NCBI GenBank assembly: GCA_030248295.1 | Contig: JASANH010000209.1 | Location: 496,001-560,000, forward strand | Source: Mesodorylaimus sp. YZB2_4 | Lineage: Eukaryota > Nematoda > Enoplea > Dorylaimida > Dorylaimidae | Direction: 5' to 3' | DNA length: 64,000 nucleotides | Shown here: one piece after another, positions 12,072-22,059 of the stretch | Layout: every line of letters starts with the position of its first letter | Numbering within the stretch: the first letter of the stretch is position 1 | The notes under the pieces: generated by a model | What the model was told of the DNA's origin: nothing | Seen by the model: the letters and a program-made list of their open reading frames with translations, nothing else | Database searches by the model: none | Made by a program: the position numbers and the translations under genes

Positions 12072-13427
12072 CTAAGCGCTGGCTTTAGTCGATTTGGGAC
12101 TCGGTATCAAGGACTTGCTGCTGGGTTTCTTCGACTGCATAGCCATGCTGCCACCGATCGTCAGGTCAGCCACCATGCTCGTAGTAGCGCCTTTCTGCAG
12201 AGTTCCTGCACTGATTGAGCGTCCACCACCATCGATCCTATTCGAAGCTGCGGTAGATTTTTTCTTGATCAGCTCCTGCTGCTTTCTGGCTACGGATTTC
12301 CTTTTCATGACTACGATCGCAGCGGCGGCGATCAAGACGATCACGATGAGAGCGACCACGCCGATGATCGCCCCGATCAGCATCCAGTCCGTCTCCTTCT
12401 CTGTGGCCTTGTGCTCCAAGTTATCCCCAGCCGTCGTCATGTTTGTACTAATGCTCGTCGTTGTTGGACACGGGTCGCAGTGGATGTGGTGCGGGCAGTT
12501 CTCCATTCCTGGTGGTGCCGGGCTGGCGGGGTTTCTTTCAATCAGGATGCCGCAGATTACAGTGCAGTTGGGCTTCTGTTTCCAGGGCCACTGGCCATCG
12601 CATTCTTTCCCGCACTTTTCGTCATTGCACGCGAGAGCGTCGCTCAGAGGCACAGTCTGGCATTTGGTGTTGCCATCGCCGAAATAGTCAGGTTGAGTCG
12701 ATTTCAGGCGCAGACTGGGCTCACACTTCTTTGCCCCTTTTTCTAGGAAACGGCAGCCCGTACACAGATCTTGCCAGATGAGATCCTTGAACTTCCAGGC
12801 TTCTTCGACGGCGTCCTTGAAAAATTCGTCGTCCCCCACAGGTTTGTGCCTCTTTGGGGCGTAGATTTCAGCGTATTTTCTGGCTTCCAGGGTCGCACCA
12901 GTGCTGTGCATGATATAGTGGAAAACGCCATTCTGACGCAGAGCTTCAACTGCTTCTTTCAAGTTCACCCAACTGTCTGAAATACGTTTGATATAGAGAA
13001 ATATCAACTTTGCTCGGTCTTGGTTGTCGAAGTTGAACACGTTTTCCCGAATGTGATGAAGGGCGAGATCAATGTTGTACCACTCGTGAAAGGTGTACTG
13101 TGGGAAGCGGTTGATGAAGGCCTGGTACTGAGTGACATCGCCAGAAAGATTGAACCAGACATCGACCGGATCCGATGGCTTCTCGCGTGAAGCGCTGATG
13201 ATGGCCACCCTGACTTTCTGCTCGCCCATGTCGATGTAATCTGGCACTTTGGAAAGCGAGGTCTTCAGATCAGCAATATCATCAGCACCTATGAATCTAA
13301 AAACGAAGGCGATGTCGATTTTGCCAGTGAGTTTGTCGATTTTTAAACCGAGGCCGAGCGAGATCACAGCGAGGACCAGCAACGAAGCAATCAGTTGGGA
13401 CGAAACATTGGAGCTGGATCGGGCCAT
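12072..13427 (-). CDS. Family member A: vWA-like type I membrane protein
   Basis: A single-exon frame of 451 residues. I choose the ATG at 13427 because it starts a signal peptide (residues 1-27, LIASLLVLAVISLGLG) and matches the start shared by the paralogues; the frame opens upstream at 13520. Residues 31-190 resemble a von Willebrand A fold: strand KIDIAFVF, helix, strand KVRVAII, strand DRAKLIFLYI and GVFHYIM. The usual DxSxS metal site is absent. Residues 222-320 hold twelve cysteines. A short Thr-rich stalk precedes one membrane helix (348-373) ending in KRK, then a Lys/Ser-rich tail. N-glycosylation sites include NLS in the vWA-like part and NCT. It is probably a surface protein; ligand and role are unknown. 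The shared upstream module lies at 13500-13546. Confidence 0.8.
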   Translation of the reverse strand: MARSSSNVSSQLIASLLVLAVISLGLGLKIDKLTGKIDIAFVFRFIGADDIADLKTSLSKVPDYIDMGEQKVRVAIISASREKPSDPVDVWFNLSGDVTQYQAFINRFPQYTFHEWYNIDLALHHIRENVFNFDNQDRAKLIFLYIKRISDSWVNLKEAVEALRQNGVFHYIMHSTGATLEARKYAEIYAPKRHKPVGDDEFFKDAVEEAWKFKDLIWQDLCTGCRFLEKGAKKCEPSLRLKSTQPDYFGDGNTKCQTVPLSDALACNDEKCGKECDGQWPWKQKPNCTVICGILIERNPASPAPPGMENCPHHIHCDPCPTTTSISTNMTTAGDNLEHKATEKETDWMLIGAIIGVVALIVIVLIAAAAIVVMKRKSVARKQQELIKKKSTAASNRIDGGGRSISAGTLQKGATTSMVADLTIGGSMAMQSKKPSSKSLIPSPKSTKASA

Positions 13428-13499
13428 TTTGATATTTTGGTCTTTTTGAGCTTTGACGAACTTGAACGCAGGTGCGCGAAAATCACAGCGAGTGTTGAC

Positions 13500-13546
13500 G
13501 GAGTGAGAAGACAACCGCACGCAGGGACGACAGATTTGGAATAAGG
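13500..13546 (-). promoter_or_regulatory. Conserved upstream module of gene A
   Basis: Read on the minus strand this contains CCTTATTCCAAATCTGTCG followed by CCCTGCGTGCGGTTGTC. Matching modules precede C, E, F, G and H at nearly the same distance from the ATG (about 75-120 bp). It may be the core promoter, but no transcription start is known. Confidence 0.55.
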
Positions 13547-13582
13547 AACATGGATACGCTAGAATTCTAGTGCATACATGTT
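13547..13582. repeat. Imperfect 36 bp palindrome upstream of gene A
   Basis: An 18 bp half-site pairs with its inverse at 15 of 18 positions around the core CTAGAATTCTAG. A closely related perfect palindrome lies upstream of gene C at 19523-19556. Confidence 0.8.
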
Positions 13583-15600
13583 GCTATCAGTGTGAAATGC
13601 TTCCTAACTTTACACTGCCCGTCCTCTTACATAGTTCTGGTTGTGTGCGAACTACCACGCCAATGCAAATGCCATGTTACAAAACCAGGCTGCATGACGC
13701 GAACGCACTCGAGCAGAAGCCGGTTTTTCTGGATGAATGGTAGCTCAGCAAGATTGATAACGAGGAAGGTCGAACCAAAAAGTGCTCTGCAAACCAGCTC
13801 TTTATTAAGTGTGGCGTTCTATGGTTCGCCTTATGTTGCTGCTATGGATAAAGCATGAAGTATGAAAGGCTATCATCGATGCCTTTGAACATGAAATTGG
13901 AGGGTCAGAGGCGATGTCTATTACCATTTCGCCCTCTCTCTGTCCACATACACCACTTTTAATACCTACTTTGCTTTGTTTCTGGTCATCACCGATAATC
14001 AACGAATAGGCAATTCTTTGAATTTTTCATGGAGGTGCCCTCCTTGCCTGCAGTGGTGTATGTTGAAGAGACGCTAGTTCAACGGAGTCGAGTTCGATTG
14101 TTGCAGCAAGGCCTTGCAGTCCATCACTGACCACTACTGTATATTCGCTGTTTGCTAATGGAGAGCTCCCATCAATGTCCGAATCACCATACTGTACTTG
14201 CCAGACAAGTTATGCGAGTCTGACAGAAACTTGTACATCAAGCCCCACCAGCCGTGCTCAAGCAGGACTGGCCTGACCCTCTTTGTGTATTGGCAGCCGA
14301 GGCTCTGGCGAACCAAGCGAACTTTCCAACCAAGCACCATGCGAATCGACTCCACACAATCACTTGTAATCGCGTCACATTGATTAAAGACTTTCATGAG
14401 TCATCATGGCCGTTTTGTTAATTAGCCGCCATGCCCCTCCCTGGATGCACTGGAAGGAATTTTATAAAGACGATAGGGCAGTTTGCCCATGCGGCGCGCA
14501 CACTTTTTCTTGGCGCCGCTTATATCAAATTCAAACTGTCAGGCTGTGCGCGAGGGGTGTGGGCTGAAAATTGGGCTCAATGGGGCAGTGAGTCAGTCAG
14601 CCATATTTGGGAATACTGTGTGCTCCGCCAATGCGTGGTGCTATACTGCCATTTTCCACCAACCCAACTTTTCATGACACTGGAAATGTGCTGTGGATAT
14701 GTCCGTTTCGGGTCTGTTATGAGCTCTGCTGCACAGATGTGGTGAGGAGAACGTGGGAAACTCATATAGTACGTACCTGATGCTACTAAGACCTGATGCC
14801 TTAATGCCTACCTGTATCAGTCTTGAGTGAGCTTTACCCAAATGGCGAGGAAACGAGCTGGTTCCCGGCTGTATTCGGTCTGATTACAATGGAAAAGGCT
14901 TCTGAGAGGGTCAGTCGGAAAGAGTGTCTCCGATGTTGCGTAGAGCGCAGTGGAATTTTGGCGCAACCGCTTGATCGTACAGTTTTATTTGGCAATTTGC
15001 GGACATATTTTAGACACTGGGGGCAGGGAGCTAGAGGTAGATAGAGAACGTTTGTAACTTGCGATTTGCAACAGATTCGACCAAATGTCTTGACAAAAAA
15101 GTATTCAGAGACAGGACTCGAAAAATCGAGAAGTCACACGAAAAAAATTGATTTTTTGTATCGATTTTTAATTAGTTTTATTTTGAATACATTTTACATG
15201 CAGTACCCCGCTGTCAAGTTGTTCAAAAAACAGCTGAAATGTTTAACGTGACACGCCAATTTTTCCACAATAGCTTCACACATCTATGGATCTCTTCCCT
15301 TATCGGTTACTCATTTATCAGTTCACTCGAAAAGCACATCACACAGCAAGGCTAAAATCGAAATCACTACTTATTCAGCGATCATTGGGTAGCTCCACTT
15401 TGAAAACGTTCTATCTGGCAAAAAGTGTTTGCATTTACGCTTTTCTGTCAATTAAATTGCGCAGATACACGCAATAGGCATTGCAGAGGCAGTGAATTGA
15501 AAAGTTTGAACTGTAAGTCTCAAACGAGGTTAGCAGCCCCGAGTGGATTGGTTTACCATCAGAAACCCGTACTGTGTGCCAAAACTGACTTTGAACTTAC
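13583..15600. other. No supported gene; possible decayed exon
   Basis: I see no secure gene. On the minus strand, 14155-14397 and, after a one-base frame change, 14060-14165 could encode a peptide resembling an armadillo-type helical repeat (LLEHGWWGLMYKFLSD, then VVVSDGLQGLAATIELDS). The match is from memory and weak. The rest, including 15040-15480, has no recognisable coding or structural feature. Confidence 0.3.
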
Positions 15601-15803
15601 ATCAAGCATCGCCCCTTTCTTTCGCGATACTTCGTCAATATTCCCGACAGCAAATGATCTAATGGTGGGTCAAACTGGAAACCTTCTGCCATCGAGTTCG
15701 ATGCTGGCACCGCGTTTTCATCCTCCTGCATAAAACCTTCAACGCCATCCTCAGAGTCCCAATCCATTCGCTCGCGATCTTCATTCTCAGAGTTTTCATC
15801 CAT
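15601..15803 (-). CDS. Possible first exon of an unidentified acidic protein
   Basis: From the ATG at 15803 the minus strand encodes about 67 residues beginning MDENSENEDRERMDWD, very acidic, then a more typical stretch PPLDHLLSGILTKYRERKG. A strong splice donor (GTAAGT) follows immediately at 15600-15595. The unspliced frame stops four bases later. I could not find the next exon on the minus strand between 15590 and 13600, so the gene may be a fragment. The function is not recognised. Confidence 0.35.
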
Positions 15804-16127
15804 TTGTTTTCAGTGGCTTCAACCCTGCGAACTTTTGTAATTTTCCAGATTCGACAAAATACTTGACAGTATCATAACCGCACACGTGTTGTATGTATGC
15901 GTTTTCCAATCAGTACATTGGCTCATCTATTTGAACGGAAAAAGGGAGTTTTATGATGGATACAAGCCAGGCGTGTTCGACTTGAGGGAAATTACAGTAG
16001 AACGCATCACTCATTTTCTCTTAAAGATTCGATAAGCACACGCTGGAATCAGAGTTAGTGATTTCACATAAGAAAAAGCAGCACTAATCACCAAGAAATG
16101 ACAACCCTTTTCACGATCAGCCCTGCA
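15804..16127. other. No gene seen
   Basis: Spacer between the acidic exon (which reads away on the minus strand) and the 3' end of gene B. Nothing recognisable except sequence resembling the family 3' flank (GTTAGTGATTTCAC-like) near 16060. Confidence 0.4.
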
Positions 16128-17354
16128 TTAGGCGCTGAATTTCTGTGGCCCGCGACCAGATTTCATCGATTTGGCACCAGATTTCGCCGATTTCAAATTG
16201 GGCTGCATTGACTTGTCGCTGGTTTTTTTCGACTGCGGGGCTGTGCTTTCATCGATCGACAAGTCGGCACCTATGCTGGTTTCAGCACCTTTCCCAATCG
16301 CACTGATGGAGGCCTCACCATTATTGCTCCTCTTCGAACCAGCAGCAGATTTTTTGCTTATCATTTCCTGCTGCTTTTTGGCCATGGCTTTCTTTTTCTT
16401 GACCACGATCACAACGGCGACGATCACGACGATCACGATGAGAGCTACCACCGCGATGATCGCCCCGATCAGCGTCCTGTCCGTCCCCTCATCTTTCTTC
16501 TCTTCGTCTGGGCTCCTCTGCTTCGCATGCAGCCCACTCGCGGTCATTGTGGTCGTCTCCGTGGTCATCGTCCTTGTTGCAGCGGCCGTCGAAGTCGAGT
16601 CAGATGTAAGTGGCGCAGGCGTAGTTGCAGCATTGCTTTTCGTCGTCTCATCGCGAGTAGTTGTCGTGCTTTGGTCATGGCAGTGGGGAGGACACAGGTC
16701 GCGCATGATGAGGTCTTTGAAGCTCCACGCTTCCTCGATCGTGTTGTTAAAAAGATAAATTTCTGGCACGCCTTTGTTTCTGCCTGGGGCATAGACTTCG
16801 CACTTTTCTTTCAGTAGCTGGTCAGTTTCATTAAAAATAATGTACAGATGGGCGCCTTTATGACGCAACGCATCCACTGCTTGTTGCGTTCTGTCCCAAT
16901 TGCTTGTAGCCTGCGTGAAATAGGTGAACACCACCTTTGCTCTGTCCTTGTTTCTGAAGTCGAACACATTTTCTCGCACGTAGTTTAGAGCGTTAAAATG
17001 TGCGTCATAAGGTAATAATTTCCATGGCGGAAATTCGGTAATGAACGCCTGATACTTGTTGACGTCACCAGAAAGATTGAACCAGACTGTTGTCGTGACC
17101 GGTTCACCCGATCCAGCGGTGACTATGGCCACTTTTACTTTCTGCTCGCCCAGGTCGATGTATGTTGGCAGACGGGAGAAGGCAGAGCGGACGAGTTGGT
17201 AGTTGCTGCGGTAGGCCGAAACGGAAAAGACGATGGCGATGTCGATTTTTCCAGTGATCTTTTCGATGTTTGAAGGGTATCCGATCGAGATCATAGTCAG
17301 GGCCACCAACGACGTGATCAGATACGAGGACGCTCCGAAATCGGATTGCGCCAT
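16128..17354 (-). CDS. Family member B: vWA-like membrane protein lacking the Cys module
   Basis: A single-exon frame of 408 residues from the ATG at 17354 (signal peptide LITSLVALTMISIGYPS), the position matching its paralogues; the frame opens upstream at 17441. The vWA-like region is complete (KITGKIDIAIVFSV, WFNLSGDVNKYQAF, DRAKVVFTYF). Directly after DLCPPHC, where all other members enter the twelve-cysteine module, B passes into a Thr/Ser/Ala-rich stalk of about 70 residues. It then has a membrane helix near residues 295-320, KKKK, and a Lys/Ser-rich tail. The frame is clean, so the loss looks like a natural variant rather than decay. A weak version of the family upstream module lies at 17439-17490. 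Confidence 0.75.
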   Translation of the reverse strand: MAQSDFGASSYLITSLVALTMISIGYPSNIEKITGKIDIAIVFSVSAYRSNYQLVRSAFSRLPTYIDLGEQKVKVAIVTAGSGEPVTTTVWFNLSGDVNKYQAFITEFPPWKLLPYDAHFNALNYVRENVFDFRNKDRAKVVFTYFTQATSNWDRTQQAVDALRHKGAHLYIIFNETDQLLKEKCEVYAPGRNKGVPEIYLFNNTIEEAWSFKDLIMRDLCPPHCHDQSTTTTRDETTKSNAATTPAPLTSDSTSTAAATRTMTTETTTMTASGLHAKQRSPDEEKKDEGTDRTLIGAIIAVVALIVIVVIVAVVIVVKKKKAMAKKQQEMISKKSAAGSKRSNNGEASISAIGKGAETSIGADLSIDESTAPQSKKTSDKSMQPNLKSAKSGAKSMKSGRGPQKFSA

Positions 17355-17535
17355 TCTGACTTCTTGCGGGTTCTGAACTTTTAGGTTGAGGGTCGAACAA
17401 GACGGTTGCTTCGAGAGCCCAGCACTTGGGACACCCGGCACAGGGGGTGAGGGGTTTGCAATGAGGGGCTGACTGACAGCGTGGAATATACAGTATAGCC
17501 CAGCTTTGCATTGCCTTCAGGTGGGGATAATTCAA

Positions 17536-17943
17536 CGTTCTGAACTTGCACTTGACGCTTGTCCGTGCTTTGATTCAGCAGCGAAGTGCGTTATCAGGCA
17601 ATTAGTCGGTGGAAATGACGCAGAAAGTAAACACATAAGCTCACGACTAAGAGCCCTCTGATCAAGGTATCACACCCCCCCCCCCCCCATTTTTATTCGC
17701 AGTCGCTCTGAATAGGTTGTACTCGGTGATTCAAGGATTGGCATAGAAGCAAGAAGCTGTCGCCGAGGGCTGTACTGCACAGTTTTCGCTTTGCATGCGC
17801 GTGTGTGTGTGTGAGCAATAGGAAGGGGCAGCTCTTTTGCCTCCTCTGTGCAACCATTGCACACAGTCAGATTCAGAGCTCGCGATTTCACAACAGGAGA
17901 AAACCAGTCATTCATCACCGTCAGCATCATCCTTTCACTCATC
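17536..17943. other. Spacer between genes B and C
   Basis: No gene is seen. It holds a 14-base C tract at 17675-17688 and a short GT repeat near 17802-17813. The minus-strand 3'UTR of gene C lies in the upper part. Confidence 0.5.
17675..17688. repeat. Poly-C tract
   Basis: Fourteen consecutive C on the plus strand. Confidence 0.95.
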
Positions 17944-19362
17944 TCATCCTTCAATCTGGCATTGCGCGCCCGACTTCCGCGTCGTACCATCAGGTTTCTC
18001 CGATTCGATAATCGACTTCATCGACTTGCCTTTGGGTTTCTTCGTGTGCAAAGCCTTTGCGTCATCGTCGGACAGGTCAGCCATCACGCTGGATTCGGCA
18101 CCTTTCCTTCCTGCCCCATCGAAGCCGGACTCACCACCACTGATCTTCTTCGAGCCTGCTGCAGATTTTTTCTCATTGGATTGCGCAGTAGCTTTTTTCG
18201 TCTTCGCATCAAGCTTCTTCTGCGCCGCCAATTTCTTTTTCTTGAACACAAGCACACCGGCGACGACAACGAAGACCAAAAGGATAGCGCCGACAAAGAC
18301 GATGACGCCGAGCAGTTTCCAGCTGCTCATCCCTTCCTCCGTTTTTTTATCGCCAGGGACCCTCTGCTTCACGTTTTTTTCACTCGCGCGCATTTCAGTC
18401 GTTGTGGTCGCCGCTGCAGGGCACGGGTCGCAGTCGATGTGGTGCAGGCAGTTCTCCATTCCTGGCGGCGGGGGGCTGGCTGGGCTCCTCTCGATCCTGC
18501 CGCAGATGCCAGTGCAGTTTGGCTGGTGATTCCAGGGCCACATGCGATCGCACTCCCTCTCGCACTCTTCCTGGCTGCACGTCAGATTGTCGCTGGGCTC
18601 GACATTCTGGCACTTAGCATTGCCATCTCCAAAATAGTCAGGTTGGCTCGATGGCAGACGCAATTCCACCTTGCACGTCTTCCCGCCTTTGTGTTGGAAT
18701 CGACATTGAGAGCACAGGTCCCGCGTGATTTGGTCTTTGAAGCTCCAGGCCTCTTCGATCGTGTTGTTAAACAGGAGAAAGCCTGGCACGCGCTTGCTTC
18801 TTTTGGGGGCGTAGCTTTTCAGAGACTCGTCATTTTCTTGGCGGATAAAGTACTGATAACAGCCAGCTTGACGCATTTGGTCCACCGCTTGTTGCATTTT
18901 CCACCGCTCGCTTGGAAAGGACTCGAAGTAAATAAACACCAGCTTGGCTCGATCGTGGTCATTGAAATCGAAGACTTTTTCACGGACGTAGTTCAGAGCA
19001 GAAAAGTGATTATCATGCAGTGCAGGGCGCCATGGATGGAATCGATCAATAAACGCCTGATACTTATTGATGTCGCCGGAAAGATTAAACCAGATTGTTG
19101 CCGCCAAGGATTCATTTAAGCCAGTGTCGATGATGGCCACTCTCACCCTCTGCTCGTCCAAGTCGATGTAGTTGGGCAGAAGGGAGAATGCGTTAGGCAA
19201 GAGTCCACGATAGCCCTCGTGGTTTGACGTGGGAACGATGAAGGCCATGTCGATTTTGCCAGTGATTTTTTCGATGGACGTACCGAGGCAAATGGAAATC
19301 AAAACGAGGACCAGCAATCCGACGATCAGGTGGGGCGGCGAGTTGGAACCAGAGTTTACCAT
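17944..19362 (-). CDS. Family member C: vWA-like type I membrane protein
   Basis: A single-exon frame of 472 residues from the ATG at 19362, where a signal peptide begins (LIVGLLVLVLISICLG); the frame opens upstream at 19521. Order of parts: vWA-like region (SIEKITGKIDMAFIV, WFNLSGDINKYQAFI, DRAKLVFIYF), Cys module (CSQCRFQHKGGKTC through MENCLHHIDCDPC), short Thr-rich stalk, membrane helix near 348-372, KKKK, and a tail rich in Lys, Ala and Ser. C is the most divergent in its tail: it lacks the KPS/KST repeats of D, E and F and has an acidic DLSDDD patch. It lies 589 bp upstream of gene B in the same direction, so B and C look like tandem duplicates. Confidence 0.8.
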   Translation of the reverse strand: MVNSGSNSPPHLIVGLLVLVLISICLGTSIEKITGKIDMAFIVPTSNHEGYRGLLPNAFSLLPNYIDLDEQRVRVAIIDTGLNESLAATIWFNLSGDINKYQAFIDRFHPWRPALHDNHFSALNYVREKVFDFNDHDRAKLVFIYFESFPSERWKMQQAVDQMRQAGCYQYFIRQENDESLKSYAPKRSKRVPGFLLFNNTIEEAWSFKDQITRDLCSQCRFQHKGGKTCKVELRLPSSQPDYFGDGNAKCQNVEPSDNLTCSQEECERECDRMWPWNHQPNCTGICGRIERSPASPPPPGMENCLHHIDCDPCPAAATTTTEMRASEKNVKQRVPGDKKTEEGMSSWKLLGVIVFVGAILLVFVVVAGVLVFKKKKLAAQKKLDAKTKKATAQSNEKKSAAGSKKISGGESGFDGAGRKGAESSVMADLSDDDAKALHTKKPKGKSMKSIIESEKPDGTTRKSGAQCQIEG

Positions 19363-19435
19363 ATCGACTTTTTGAGCGATTTTTTGTCTGAAAGATGAAT
19401 GTTTTGACAAAACGCAGCACCAGCCAGCAACGACT

Positions 19436-19482
19436 GAGAATGTAGCCGCACACAGGGATGACAGATTCTCAATAAGAGGCTG
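19436..19482 (-). promoter_or_regulatory. Conserved upstream module of gene C
   Basis: On the minus strand this reads CCTCTTATTGAGAATCTGTC, then ATCCCTGTGTGCGGCTAC. It is the same module as upstream of A, E, F, G and H with several substitutions. Confidence 0.5.
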
Positions 19483-19516
19483 TCTATTAGGGTGAAAAAA
19501 GCTCAACTTTACACTG

Positions 19517-19564
19517 CTCATTCCATGGATACACTAGAATTCTAGTGTATCCATGGCTCATTCC
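19517..19564. repeat. Perfect 34 bp palindrome flanked by an 8 bp direct repeat
   Basis: Bases 19523-19556 are a perfect palindrome with core CACTAGAATTCTAGTG and ends CCATGG. The octamer CTCATTCC occurs at 19517-19524 and again at 19557-19564, so the palindrome looks like a tiny insertion with a target duplication. Gene A has a degenerate relative upstream at 13547-13582. Confidence 0.85.
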
Positions 19565-19760
19565 CGCATATTGCTCTTGCACATGGATCAATATGTATAC
19601 TCAAGGAGGTCATGCGATAGATCGATCGATTATCGATCATTGTAGTAGTGTGTTTACGCTGGGGCCACTCTAGAATTTTTTTTCAGGGTTGGATGCCTAT
19701 TATTTTTCTGGTGCCCCTACTCCGCAGTTGTAATGCTTGTCACTAATCCAGGTTTAATAG

Positions 19761-21350
19761 AGCCGCGGTGGCTCAGTTGGTTAAGGCGTTGGTTCTGCAT
19801 TGCTTGGGGCAGCAACCCTGACTGGGAGGCTGTAGTTCTGCTCCAGCTTAGTATGCAGTTTGCTAAGCCCACTCTCAGAGAGAGACCCGAACGAGTAGGA
19901 AGTCAGGAAACTGCTCCTCAAACACCAGTTGGGAAGAAACCACCCTTCTCGGCCACTATCATCCTGGGACGCGTGCTGGCACTAGCGTTGTTACAGTTAA
20001 ATGAAACTGAAACTGAAACTGAATCTCCTCGCCAAAACTGAACTTAACTGTAACTGAATCTTTTTAGAATCAGTTAAATTCAATTTTCGAGTTACTACGC
20101 TCTTGAAAATTAGTAATCTGTTTGCCGATGTTCGTGCAGATCTCAAAGAGAAACGAAACGCAGCTAGACGAATTGCTGGTTGGAATCATCTTAATCGCGA
20201 GTTTGAGGTGTATTTTGTTCTCCTTAAAACGCTGATTATTGTAAAAGAAATCGATCCATTCGAATTTTGGTCCAAATGTAGAGAGAAGTTGCAAAATCTT
20301 AACGAATATTGCAGTGCTTCATCATTTCCTGCAGGCTAGCGCCGAGTGAAAGAGTTATAAGCTAAGCGAGGTCCATGTTGAAAAGCAGTCGGTACAGTAT
20401 AATAAAATAAAAGTAAGTACAGTATATGAAAAACGGCTTCTTCAGTTTCAATCATTTTATTACAAACATTTTAAAGTTACATCTTCTTGATCTTATAGAG
20501 CTTTGCCAACCAGTGAGTTGAACTCGACATGCTTACGTGTTCCATAATTCCCAAATTCCTGGTGTGGAAGAAAGCTCTACTGAAAATATTTGGCCCTTAT
20601 GGCCAGCTGGTCAGCAGCGGTCGGCTCGTAAAATCTTGCGGGTTTTATTAATTCGTGTGTTGCGAGGCGACAAAAAGTTGAGAAACACTCGCAGGGCTCT
20701 TCTGAACCCGCTGTTATAGGCCTTGGTTTCGTCTTCCAGGCTTCTGGTTCTGAATTTTTTTGCACAAAAGACCCGACGAAGCGAGAATGTTTCCAAAAAT
20801 CTGCAGGACTTCGCCCGCTGAGCTCTGCTGAGTAGTTAGCCTGACGAACTAAATATTTTGCTCAGAGCTTTCTTTTGGACCAAAAGAAATTACAATCATG
20901 AGCTATGGCAAGTTCGAACTAGAACGGCTACAAGGTTCAGGTACTTGGTCTGTCTGCGGATTTGTTGGTGGGTGGACTGTTGAGACATGGTCGTGCATCG
21001 CTGTGCTCATTAAGGACCCTCTGGTGTTGACTTCGGTCTTTACTGCGCCTTGTGAGCTGTGTAAAGTTTTAAATGCGGAAGAGGGGTTCTTTGAATGAAG
21101 ATAAGTGGAGATTGTTCTCGTCAAGTATGCACATCTAAATGCGAAATGCTTTCTAAGGAAAAACTGAATCATTCAGTTGAATTCAGTTAACTGAATCTTT
21201 TGAGATCCAGTTAACTGAAACTGAAACTAAATCTTTTTTTCCAAAACTGTATCAACGCTAGCTGGCAAAGGATGCTCTCGTGTGGAGGTGCTCCGAGTGC
21301 ACATCAGAGGTACCCTGCCGTGCGAGCTAGTCACCTCACTGCCTCGCTTA
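19761..21350 (+). mobile_element. tRNA-derived SINE, copy 1, split by an hAT-like element
   Basis: The head has a pol III A-box (TGGCTCAGTTGG) and a degenerate B-box near 19845. The body continues to 19982, is interrupted by the element at 19983-21260, and resumes with CTCGTGTGGAGGTGCTCC. A second copy at 43581-44370 matches both halves, for example GCAACCCTG(A/T)CTGGGAG, ACACCAG with GGGAAG, and CTCGTGTGGA(G/T)GTGCTCC. Two copies sharing a tRNA-like head suggest a SINE family; the exact 3' end is uncertain. Confidence 0.65.
19983..21260. mobile_element. Non-autonomous hAT-like element with AACTGA subterminal arrays
   Basis: The ends are inverted: TAGCGTTGTTACAGTT at 19983 and the inverse of TAGCGTTGATACAGTT ending at 21260. 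Flanking octamers GCTGGCAC (19975-19982) and GCTGGCAA (21261-21268) match at 7 of 8 positions, the target duplication size of hAT elements. Just inside both ends lie arrays of AACTGAAACTGAA (20000-20080 and 21165-21235). The 1278 bp element has no transposase-like frame, so it would depend on one supplied elsewhere. Confidence 0.8.
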
Positions 21351-22045
21351 TCATCATGACTGCTGGCTGGCTCCTGGACAAACAGTTTGATGGAACAGTT
21401 AGGTCCTTTTGCATATTAGGTACATTAGACCAGTTGTGCTGTGATTTACAGTACATAGAGGCTCTATAGTGTTGCAATTGACGTCAATGTCCAAGTCAAA
21501 CTCCTGTCAGCATCGTATTTTTCAAAATTCCGTTAAAGTCATTATCAATGTCAAAAAATTTATGGCCTCAGTCAAAGTCAATGTCAAAGTCAAAAATTTT
21601 TTGGAGCCACTGTCAAAGTCAAAAATCTCGCGAAAAGTCAAAAAAATTTTGACATTTTGGCGCATGCATTATCCTAAGCCATTAGCCAAGACCAAGAGGT
21701 TATGTACGAAGTAAGGTTTTTCCTAGCAATTTCTTTACATCGTTTCAAATCGTTCGTGTATTCGTCGATGTCGATGTCGATGTCGTTTCAATACATGCTG
21801 AGCCACTTCCTCACAGTTTTATAAGAGATTTCAGTTCCAGTTTGTGGTGCCTGTTAGTGTTAGAAATGACCTCAAGGTCAATGTCAGAATTCTGTCAAAA
21901 CCCCGATTGACCGACCCTTGGTCAAAGTCAGGGTCAGGTCAGAATTTCTTGCACCCGGTCAGAGTATTCTGACAGCAAAATAAGGTAAATTTAGTGAAAT
22001 GTTGGTGGAAACATTTCAAGCTCCTGCCTTTCTGAATAGGGATCT

Positions 22046-22058
22046 GGGGGGGGGGGGG
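22046..22058. repeat. Poly-G tract
   Basis: Thirteen consecutive G on the plus strand. Confidence 0.95.
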
Positions 22059-22059
22059 C

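Noticed and set aside
12072-13520. Upstream ATG start for gene A (and similarly B, C, D, E, H)
   Set aside because: The upstream extensions overlap the conserved upstream module and 5'UTR, are not conserved in protein, and would place the signal peptide internally. F begins at the chosen position.
17848-19119. A 423-codon open frame antisense to gene C
   Set aside because: All members of the family show long antisense frames (for example 16171-16758, 46164-47066). They mirror the codon composition of the sense gene and encode no domain.
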